In this document: in pieces, positions 55,701 to 64,000 of the stretch
How the letters are laid out: every line of letters starts with the position of its first letter
Numbering within the stretch: position 1 is the stretch's first letter
From: Pectinophora gossypiella
Taxonomy: Eukaryota; Arthropoda; Insecta; Lepidoptera; Gelechiidae
Length of the DNA stretch: 64,000 nucleotides
Assembly: GCF_024362695.1 (NCBI RefSeq)
Contig: NC_065412.1
Location: 4,525,992 to 4,589,991 of the forward strand
Reading direction: 5' to 3'
Notes under the pieces: generated by a model
Told to the model about the DNA's origin: nothing
What the model saw: only the letters and a program-made list of their open reading frames with translations
Database searches by the model: none
Translations under genes and position numbers: made by a program

Positions 55701-58700
55701 TCTCGTGTCCCGTCGGGTTGGTAAGCTTGATCAGCAGCGCTGACTTCTGACCCGGCTTGATTGTTTCGTAAGACATTATCTTTATCTCTGGTACGTGGTA
55801 GCTGTGGGGTGAGTAGTCGGTAATCAGTAATTGACAGTACTTTGTTGCTATTTTTTTAAACTGTGGTAGTCCATGATTTCCACTGTGAGGGGACTGGTTC
55901 GAATCCAGCACGGACTTAGGACTTAGGTACACCAATCATCTCCCTAACGTTATCCGTTTTCACAGGGTCCGTTCACCTAACTTGAAGATTTCACAGGTAC
56001 GGTTTTTTACAGAAACGACTGCCTGTCTAACCCTCCCCGCCCGCGAAGGGAAAACCAGCCCAAAACAGGACGTAAACCAATTAATGTCGAAATTATTTTC
56101 AAATGTATGTTTGGATCATAAACGATCATCACAATGAAGGAAATCATCTTGAGGAAATCAACATACCCGATAAATGCGTTTAGGAGGTATATGACCTAAC
56201 CTGTACTGGGGTGACTTTCCCTTCGGTTTGGAAGGTGGATTTATGTGGTTTCTGCCTACTCCAACGGGAACTAGGCGTGAACTTATGTGTGTATTAATTT
56301 AGTGATGAAACTGTTGTTTTCCATTTCACTTACTAAGCCAGCAACTCGATCTTGAACTTGATGGAGCCAGGATTATACTCCGGCTTGGTGAGGTTGTGGT
56401 CGCAGGCGCGGCACCGCTGACTCCTCTTGACGCTGAGCAGCTTGGCGAGAGGATGCAGCCGCGACACCGACGCCGGCTGCCACTCCGGCGACGCCAGCCG
56501 CTGGCACATGCTCGTTACTGCAGAGCAAATGTATTAACTAGTGTTGCCTATCTTTAGGCCATTATCAATCGTCTAAAAAAGGAATACTATCGTTACACAG
56601 TATTGTTTCTGACTATTGCAAGGATTATCGACACAAACTCAGATTTAGACTAAGATTCAGATTATGACTCAGAATTAATATCAAGTGGAATTTTGGAACT
56701 CAGAATCACGAGCTGAATAATCCCTCTCAGTATTCGTTACGATGTCACTAACACCCTGTAGATAGTATTGTCGTATATAGTATTGATCTAAATGATGATC
56801 CATGCTTCGGAAGGAACGTTAAGCCGTTGGTCCCGGTTATACTACTTACTAATGTAAGTATAATACTTGTTACATGAGCCATGTCAGTAGTAGTGACACC
56901 AAGGCTGGTTAGTAATCTGCCTCACAACCCACACGGTAGAAGAAGTACAGAGATACAGTTCATCACCTAAAAGTATACAGCTTCATCTATCGTGTGGGTT
57001 GTAAGGTGAATTACCAACCATCAGGGTTATTATTGAGCCACCAAAGGCCCCTAACATGGCTCATGTAACGACTAAGTAGTAAACGAGACCAACGGCGTAA
57101 CGGCTTAGTATACAGCTTAGTACGAAAGAGACAAGAGATATTTTATTTTAGATTATTTGGAGAACTTACAGACTAATTATCCTAATTATACATTAAATGA
57201 ACTAAATATGCATGAGACAATGCTAATAACAAGTTCCCGCCAATAAATGAAAGGGTAGGAGAAAAAATAAAATAAGATAAGAAAAGCAGCTAGAACGGTA
57301 CATAAAGATAATAGCTAACAAGGAAAAAGAAAACAAAAACCCTAAGTCAGTTCGAATGTAGGTGGGTTAGTAAGTATCAATCCAATTTAAATTAACCATT
57401 GACATTGGGTCTCAAAATATTCTTGTGTTAGAATTCGCTTAATAGATGCTAGCGTGGAATAAATCTATGCTGTTAGATGATTCGTTAAAAAGAGTTGCTC
57501 GCACGTATGAGAAACTCATTAGATCTATAGTTAGTTCTAGATCGCGGTATGTAAAGCAATGGACGCTGCGTTAAGCCTAGAATGTTAGTCCTCAAATAAA
57601 TTGAAGATAGGAGATCGGGACCGTCGTACGAGCCATTCGCCAGCCCGACCAGTTAACATTATATCATATGTTACTCTAATCATGCTACATATATACAAAT
57701 TAAAGGTGTAAGCATAACTCACTCTGTTTAAGATTGACGTCCTTGGTGAAGATGTCATCTGGTAGTTCAGCCACGTCGGCACTCGCCTGGCTGGGCGTGA
57801 AGTTGGCGATGGCGGAAGACGAGCCGCCTTCAGCGGACGGGAGTCCTGCTATGTTCCGCGCCATCGCACCTGTGAGACCCGTCTTATCCTGTGAATTGGT
57901 GAAACATATACAGGGTGTTAGTGACATCGCAATGAATACTAAGGGGGATGATTCAGGCCATGATTCTGCGTTAAGGTGATTCGTTTTCCATACAAAAGTT
58001 GATGCAGTGCTACAGGAAAACGGATAGAGGAATATTGTTATAAAACCGATAAATAGTAATATTTTGGTGTATTATTTTCGCAAACTAACAAAAATTTAGG
58101 GTCCGAATACGAGAAGTACCATATTTCAGACCCTCAATTTTGATCAATTCTACATTTGTAGTGGTGCAGATTACAGTGTATTTGCTGAGCGTGTAGAGGT
58201 GTCAATGTTAGTTTGTGTGCGTGATAGTTTTTTTTTCTCTAAAGGCTTTGACTACTTGACAAGTGTAATAGAATGTCAGTGACAATTTATAAAGAGATTT
58301 TGTATGAAGAGAATAAATATAAATAAAAAACTAAAAATACTACAATCTGAGAAAAGGAATATTGGAAAAATATTTTTGTTTTAACGCATATTATTTAAAC
58401 ATTTTTAAATAATGGTTAAGTACCGTGTTTTAAAAGAGGACATATATTGTAATAAAAAATCAATATATAAAATGAAATGGCTGTATGGGCATAGTTCCCT
58501 TTGCCTTACCCTTCGGGGAAAACCAAATCAAATAAAAAGTTGTTGCATTTGCCGGCCTAAATAGTATAGGTGTACCAGAATCTGATGGCAAATGGGGAAA
58601 TAAAATTTCTATAGTAAGCAACACTCGGGTAATTGGATGAAAACGTCTTGATACTTTTTATTTTTTACCTATTGACGGACAATATGGACATTATATAAAG

Positions 58701-61700
58701 TACTTATTGTATGCAATACAGTATTGCTTTCGTTCTATTTTTTGCCCTGTCGTGTCCAGTATTGTCCGCCCGGTCGTCTTGTGAACGCTAACGCCTGAAT
58801 GTGAGTTTGTCTGTTTATCCACTCATCACGTCAAAACTAAGCAACGGATCGACTTGAGATTTTGTATGGAGATAAATGGAATGGAACATACGCTATTTTT
58901 TATCCCGGGAAAATAATTGCGGGATTTCTGAAAAACCTCTAGATTCCAACAGTTGCTTGAAGCGATAGATGTCGCTAGCGAAGCTGCGGGCAAAATCTAG
59001 CTAGTGTAGGTAGGTATATATAAAAAAAAACAAAATATTTATGAAAAGATCACTTATATTATGCTATTTCCAAATCAAAACTCTCCTGGTTATTTGTTTT
59101 CTTTCCACCTCTCTTCTTTTTACCGGGTGCACTAAATACACTTCCATTCGGTCTACCTTCAGCAATTATTCGTCGTATGGTAGTGCTAGGAACTCCTATA
59201 AACAGGTCACAGGTTAGTAACTAATAATATAGGAAAAATATATTCAAGTATTAAGACTAGTTAGTCCTACTTACCGGTCAACTTTGGACGCGATTTAAAA
59301 TCGAAGATTGCGGTTGATCTCCAACTGCTTCTTCACTAATTTTACAATAAACAATGTAAACAATCTTTCTTGCTTGTGATCGAAGTGGTTTTTTTCGACA
59401 TTCTTATGAAATTCAGAATAGTTTCAAGGAATCTTTGGAAAATCTCAGTATTGTTGACAAAACATGTACTTCGACATGACAGGAGACAGTTTAATATTAC
59501 CATAGGAAAATCAATATTTTTTTTACTTTTTTTATGCCATCAGATGCTGGTATAGGTCTACCAGAATCTGATGGCATAAAAAAAGTAAAAAAAATATTGA
59601 TTTTCCTATGGTAATATTAAACTGTCTCCTGTCATGTCTAAGTACATGTTTTGTCAATAATACTGAGATTTTCCAAAGATTCCTTGAAATTATTCTGAAT
59701 TTCGTAAGAATATCGAAAAAACCACTTCGATCACAAGCAAGAAAGATTGTTTACATTGTTTATTGTAAAATTAGTGAAGAAGCAGTTGGAGATCAACCGC
59801 AATCTTCGATTTTAAAACGCGTCCAAAGTTGACCGGTAAGTAGGACTAACTAGTCTTAACACTTGAATATATTTTTCCTATATTATTAGTTATTAACCTG
59901 TGACCTATTTATAGGAGTTCCACTACCACACGACGAATAATTGCTGAAGGTAGACCGAATGGAAGTGTATTTAGTGCACCCGGTAAAAAGAAGAGAGGTG
60001 GAAAGAAAACAAATAACCTGGACAGTTTTGATTTGGAAATAGCATAATAATATAAAGTGATCTTTTCATAAATATTTTGTTTTTTTATATATACCTACCT
60101 ACACTAGCTAGATTTTGCCCGCAGCTTCGCTAGCGACATCTATCGCTTCAAGCAACTGTTGGAATCTAGAGGTTGGATAAAAAATAGCATACCTATGTTC
60201 CATTCCATCTATCTCCATACAAAATCTCAAGTCGTTCCGTTGCTTAGTTTTGACGTGATGAGTGGATAAACAGACAAACTCACATTCAGGCGTTAGCGTT
60301 CACAAGACGACCGGGCGGACAATACTGGACACGACAGGGCAAAAAATAGAACGAAAGCAATACTGTATTGCATACAATAAGTACTTTATATAATGTCCAT
60401 ATTGTCCGTCAATAGGTAAAAAATAAAAAGTATCAAGACGTTTTCATCCAATTACCCGAGTGTTGCTTACTATAGAAATTTTATTTCCCCATTTGCCATC
60501 AGATTCTGGTACACCTATAGACCTATAGTCATTTTTAATTAATTGTTTTTCCATCCAACATACAGATTTATTTATATTCTCTTTGCCGCGGACTTTTTGG
60601 TGGAAACGGGAACGGGAAGGTTGATTTCTTCGTTGAATAATCTAAATAATCAATACGAAGTGGTGTTTTGTGGTTAATGATCACATTAAGTTAGTCGGAA
60701 AACATTCCCGATAGTATTATTAAATCGGAATATTCAATAAACAAAGTGTACCTATCTATTTTCGCTTTGCGCCAACAAGCCGCTTACTTCGTTTGGGGTT
60801 CGGAGTAGGAGTCTGCTCCGAGGGTGGGGGCTTAGGTTTCATCATTTCATTAATCATCATCAAGAAAAAAAACACAAGACATGGCTGTATGGGCATAGTT
60901 CCCTTTGCCTTGCCCTTTGGGAAAAAAAATAAGATAAATTTTGAAATTTTTATGTATAATAAACAAACATCACAGTCACAGACATCATGACAGATCTAAA
61001 ACTAACGAAAATCTTTTTTCTATTTGACTTATTTATGAATTTTAATCAAGAAAACGTGATAATAAGTTCGACAGCAACCAGTTCAGGTCCCCGAAACAGC
61101 CCATTTCAGGCCGCGTATATATGGAAATACTACTTCAATACGTCCCAGCCTCGTCTTTTTTTAACGTCCTCGTTAAAAAAAGACGTCCTAACCTGAACTA
61201 ACTAACCTAACAATAAACACCACGCGTAAATATAAGTCCAGAAATGCGCTGCAAGTCGTCTGGACTGGGCGCGAAAACAACATAGAATTCGATTAGCTGC
61301 TAAGTGTCCTGCATGCTATCACCAGCTGTCACTGACATACGTATGAAGTCCCGCGGATTTTATTGGAACTAAATGACAAATCATAATAATTATATGCGGA
61401 TACTGCGACATCAGCGCCGTGCTTGCGGGACGTCCTGAAGCGCTATTACATCTTTCAAACGCGATGCGACAAAGTTTGAACCGACGCAATTTAGGAAAAA
61501 TCTACCTTATTATTACTGTACTGTGATCGTTATTTGTAAAATCATACAATACATATACACAATTCTTTATACACAATATAATTATTATGACATATTGTGG
61601 ACTTTTCGGTAGACCTACAAAAAAGGAACAATTCAACCATACGTTGTTTTGTTATATCTCAATGGGCTCAGGCAGTGTTTTCGCCGAAAGCTCCAAGTCG

Positions 61701-63709
61701 GCTATATTTGTAACGATAATTATGTTTGACATTCATCATCATTTTTGAACCATATTATAAAAAAATAAAATACTTGTATAAATTATATACCCTAAAGCAC
61801 GCCCATGAATCACTCTACTCATTGGTGAAAACCGTATGAAAATCCGTTCAGTAGTTTTTTAGTTAGCCGCATGTTCACTGATGCGATTAATGCCTGTTAG
61901 AATTTTACAAAATAAAAAATACGGAAATTACGGAAGGTACTTTAGTGCAAAGTACATTATTGTATAATTATAATATTATTGGTAAAAGTGATACTTTTTG
62001 AAAATTCCGTAAGAAATAGACGGGTTCGCCAAATTCAATTGTAAAAAAAATACAAAAAGTAAAAACAATTAAAACATGCACTTGGGTTTGAACCGTGAAA
62101 CTTAAGAATGGCGGCGACTGCTTTACCAAATGCGCCATTTAGAAGTTAGAAGTAGACTTCAAATTATGCATCTCTTTTAATAGCTAACCTAGTTCGCATG
62201 TGTGTGTGACAGCTTCGTGTTTGTAAACAAATTGAAATGACACCAACTTTTGATGCAATGTTTCAATATGATATCTGCAGTAAATACTTCAAAATTGTAG
62301 CTTAACTTAAAGATAATGTATGTAAGATTTCGCCACCTAACATTTCACTGGGTCAGAACTCAACACTAAACGAATAAATGGAAAAAAATACGAAAACTGC
62401 AGAAGTAACGCCATCTGTTGACGCAGCGTTACCTAGCTGACTGAAACGCATCACCTTAATATCAAGTGGAATTTTCCGTCGCAATATTTACGTTTTTTTT
62501 AGTTTATTTAAATTATTTTCAATTCTATACTAAAGGCCCCCGTGGTCCAATGGTTGAGCGTTGTGCTCACGATCCGGAGGTCCCGGGTTCGAATCCCGGT
62601 GGGGACAAAACACAAAAATCACTTTCTGATCCCTAGTTTGGTTAGACCATTACAGGCTGATCACCTGATAGTCCAAAAAATAAGATGATCCGTGCTTCGG
62701 AAGGCATGTTAAGCCGTTGGTTCCGGTTATTACTTACTGATGTAAGCACCGTTATCATGACTCATGTCAGGGGCCTGTGGTGGCTCAGTAATAACCCAGA
62801 CACCAAGGTTGATGGGATTGGTAATCCACCTCACAATCCACACGATAGAAAAGAATTCTATATTTTTGCGATGGAAAATACCACTTGATATTAACTCAGA
62901 ATAATGAGTCACCAACACGTATGAGAAACTGGGCCGGTGCCCGTGAGTTTGGCTGTGCAGTACACAGGTCATAGGAACAAGAGAGACATGACCCGAGCAA
63001 TAAACTACACGAGTTCGCATGTCACCTGTTAACTCACGTCGGCGTGTGAGCGGCCGAACCAAGACATTTCTGGCTGGACCGCTACATAGATTTAGCCGCT
63101 GTTCATTGCCTGGTAACCAGTAAAACAACCGCTAGTTGTGGTTGCGCGATACCAAATAAAAATGACGTGGAAACTGTTAAATTACGATTGATGCCTCATA
63201 TAATATGATCGTTTTGTGCATATTCCGGTCCAACTCCAACCTCCACTCTGTAATAAGAACTCTGTGGCCTAAAATGTCTTCCTAACAGTTTGAATTTCTA
63301 AAATCCCCCTAACTTCACCTGCTTGTTTTCTTTGAACAATGAAATATTTGGGTGATGGCTTAGCACCATGTGGTTCATCATATCAGGAGTGTCTTGTGGA
63401 TCTGCCCGGCTCAACAGGAGTACAGTACAGACGTTTATTTTTGTACGCATGTGTTGCTTGCCTACATTGAGTGGGAAGGTAGGTATTGTTCCTGCATTTT
63501 CGCATAAGATGGATTCATATGAAAACGCGTCCAAACTGCGTCCAGTATACTCACAGTGAGAGTGATGAACTTCCCACGGATGGAGAACTTCTTCCTCTCT
63601 CTCTCTATCTTCTCCTGCTTCTCTTGCAGTGCGATGGCCTTGTAGTAGTCGAGCAGCTGGTTGACGCGCGTCGTGAACGGGTTCGTCCTCTCCGGCCACC
63701 CCCCTGATG
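52789..63709 (-). CDS. DCTN4: Dynactin subunit 4 (p62), last six exons; 5' end outside window
   Basis: Pointed-end subunit of dynactin, the dynein activator. Exons on the minus strand: 63555-63709, 57723-57888, 56334-56517, 55597-55801, 54859-55001, 52789-52999; all junctions GT-AG and in phase, giving 353 residues to the stop. Family landmarks in order: SGGWPERTNPFTTRVNQLLD (human ASGGW...NP), a charged KQEKIERERKK helix, DKTGLTGAMARN, the Cys pair RCRACDHNLTKPEYNPGSIK, YHVPEIKIMS, LLIKLTNP, an acidic DDAAEYDDDATHDDN segment and IILWRKSNKLALRLEV. The preceding exon must end in phase 1 and carry the N-terminal zinc-binding cysteines; it lies right of 64000. AATAAA (52793-52788) overlaps the stop codon. 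The longest intron, 5.7 kb, contains the 1.95-kb inverted dimer. Confidence 0.93.
53290..53480. repeat. Interspersed repeat, gggtgttagtgac family
   Basis: Two facing pieces: gaatgttagtgacaccgtaa... at the left and, inverted, ...ttatgtcactaacaccctgt at the right, with tatcaagtagaattt and gcgacggacaattcagc between. Related pieces are at 56660-56762, 57905-57985 and 62440-62510. Confidence 0.6.
54755..54850 (+). repeat. Interspersed repeat abutting a DCTN4 splice donor
   Basis: gcgctccccatttgtccggc, taatgccatctgcggcaaat, aataagtcaag and an A-run ending about nine bases from the DCTN4 exon border at 54859 (intron side). Same family as 47885-48010. Confidence 0.6.
55083..55372 (-). mobile_element. 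S2 hybrid SINE with tRNA-like and 5S rRNA-like modules
   Basis: Second full copy, in a DCTN4 intron and in the same orientation on the minus strand. It has the GAGCTCGGTGGCGCAGCGGT head, the GAAGTTAAGCAAC...GGATGGGTGACC module, the body and a (gat)n tail at the left edge. The head is better preserved than at 20083-20386. Confidence 0.85.
55858..56245. mobile_element. S3 SINE, internally inverted/rearranged
   Basis: A plus-sense head (ggttcgaatccagcac, about 55899) is followed by a minus-sense segment (atcatctccctaacgttat to aagggaaaaccagcccaa, about 55935-56065) and then a plus-sense segment (tatgtttggatcataaacga to gtgactttcccttcgg, about 56100-56225). Two nested copies or an inversion would explain it. 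Confidence 0.65.
56790..56945 (+). mobile_element. S1 SINE fragment (plus), paired with an inverted fragment
   Basis: gatgatccatgcttcggaag, cgttaagccgttggtcccgg, tacatgagccatgtca, cacacggtagaagaag: body and tail of S1 without the head. About 40 bp to the right the same 3' region recurs inverted (56985-57115). Confidence 0.7.
56985..57115 (-). mobile_element. S1 SINE fragment (minus)
   Basis: tatcgtgtgggttgtaaggt, ctaacatggctcatgtaacg, gagaccaacggcgtaacg; faces the fragment at 56790-56945. Confidence 0.7.
57905..57985 (+). repeat. Interspersed repeat, gggtgttagtgac family
   Basis: cagggtgttagtgacatcgc, gggggatgattcaggccatg, attctgcgttaa; starts 17 bp into the intron upstream of a DCTN4 exon. 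Other copies: see 53290-53480. Confidence 0.6.
58478..58548 (+). mobile_element. S4 element, 3' end only
   Basis: atggctgtatgggcatagtt and ttacccttcggggaaaacc with A-rich tail; the 5' part is missing, as expected from 5' truncation during retroposition. Confidence 0.65.
58567..60517. mobile_element. Inverted head-to-head dimer of a TA-flanked DNA transposon
   Basis: Two copies of about 0.97 kb (58567-59552 and 59553-60517) lie in opposite orientation with no spacer beyond a shared TATA, making a 1.95-kb palindrome flanked by TA (58565-58566, 60518-60519). Each copy has both ends of the type taggtgtaccagaatctgat, the inner ends being slightly worn. The arms differ by a roughly 30-bp indel near 58910 / 60177 and scattered changes. 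Each holds remnants of a transposase N-terminus: QARKIVYIVYCKISEE, then, after an apparent intron, GVPSTTIRRIIAEGRPNGSV and FSAPGKKKRGGKK in the left copy (the right copy is frameshifted). No catalytic domain is present. Confidence 0.85.
60595..60935 (+). mobile_element. S4 interspersed element, near full length
   Basis: Plus-strand partner of 9410-9835: ggaaacgggaacgggaag, tacgaagtggtgttttgtgg, ggggttcggagtaggagtct, gggtgggggcttagg, atggctgtatgggcatagtt, then an A-rich 3' end. It starts some 75 bp after the inverted dimer. Confidence 0.7.
61152..61185. repeat. Perfect 15-bp hairpin
   Basis: cgtctttttttaacg, four-base loop tcct, then cgttaaaaaaagacg. It sits in a DCTN4 intron and is too isolated to assign a role. 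Confidence 0.7.
62065..62150 (-). repeat. Worn tRNA-like sequence (SINE relic)
   Basis: On the minus strand an A-box-like TTTGGTAAAGCAGT and a B-box-like GGTTCAAACCC are spaced roughly as in a tRNA, but the arms do not pair well. Probably a SINE head. Confidence 0.4.
62533..62856 (+). mobile_element. S1 tRNA-headed SINE
   Basis: The best head in the window: cccgtggtccaatggttga, cacgatccggaggtc, B box gggttcgaatcc, then the full body and the tail cacacgatagaaaagaa. Confidence 0.85.
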
Positions 63710-63721
63710 CTATACGACAAA

Positions 63722-64000
63722 TATACAAGTCATCATCTCCCTAGCATTATCCCGTTTTTCACAAGGTCCACTTACCTAACCTGAAGATTTTACAAGTTCG
63801 GTTTTTTACAGAAACGACTGCCTATCTGACCTTCCAATCCGCGAAGGGAAAACCAGCCCAACACAGGTTAGGTCACATACCTCCGAAAATGCATTTCTCG
63901 GGAATGTGGGTTTCCTCACGATGTTTTCCTTCACGGCAGAGCACGTCATAATAATTTATGATCCAAACATGAATTTGAAAAAGAATTCGACAATCATTGG
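63722..64000 (-). mobile_element. S3 SINE running off the window
   Basis: catcatctccctagcattat at the left (3' end reversed), aagggaaaaccagcccaaca, ggtcacatacctccgaaaat, gatccaaacatgaatttg at the right; the head is outside the window. It begins about a dozen bases upstream of a DCTN4 exon. Confidence 0.75.

Noticed and set aside
62533..62610. Possible true tRNA gene
   Set aside because: A and B boxes are present, but the sequence continues into the S1 SINE body and recurs many times; the acceptor stem does not pair, so it is a SINE head.

Overview
The window is a stretch of an insect nuclear genome, most likely a moth or butterfly (Lepidoptera). Short GC-rich exons with GT-AG introns sit in AT-rich sequence. 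The intergenic and intronic DNA is full of short interspersed repeats with tRNA-like heads and of TA-flanked DNA transposons. The conserved proteins are the forms expected of an insect. Species cannot be fixed from the sequence alone.

Layout, left to right: (1) 42-2960, minus: first coding exon, 5' UTR intron and heat-shock-type promoter of a cognate Hsp70 (Hsc70-4). The intron carries an almost perfect 1.66-kb palindromic Tc1-like element. (2) 4866-9154, minus: complete nine-exon TMEM161 homologue (479 aa after splicing by eye). (3) 10558-44104, plus: complete 18-exon gene for the 838-aa subunit a of the V-ATPase, with a 13.2-kb fourth intron crowded with repeats. (4) 32892-34466, minus: a four-exon gene nested antisense inside V-ATPase intron 8, encoding a 349-aa secretory-pathway, Thr/Asn-rich, heavily sequon-bearing, single-pass membrane protein that I do not recognise. 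(5) 45367-48328, minus: six-exon, 322-aa membrane-anchored JmjC/cupin-type Fe(II)/2-oxoglutarate oxygenase. (6) 49822-51291, plus: intronless protoporphyrinogen oxidase, the penultimate enzyme of haem synthesis. (7) 52789-63709, minus: last six exons of dynactin subunit 4; its 5' exons lie beyond the right edge.

The genes share no pathway. They are neighbours of mixed housekeeping function: chaperone, membrane protein, organelle acidification, lumenal hydroxylase, haem synthesis, dynein adaptor. TMEM161/V-ATPase a and JmjC/PPOX are divergent pairs; V-ATPase a/JmjC and PPOX/DCTN4 are convergent pairs.

The repeats fall into several families, named S1-S4 in the entries. S1 is a tRNA-headed SINE with about a dozen copies. 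S2 is a SINE joining a tRNA-like head to a 5S-rRNA-like module. S3 is a second tRNA-like SINE. S4 is a roughly 0.35-0.4-kb element. There are also foldback MITEs and two palindromic DNA elements over 1.6 kb. The least explained items are the nested mucin-like gene, the two giant palindromes and an in-phase candidate cassette exon in TMEM161. All exon borders were read by eye from GT/AG signals, reading-frame phase and protein similarity recalled from known families; no alignment or transcript data were available.
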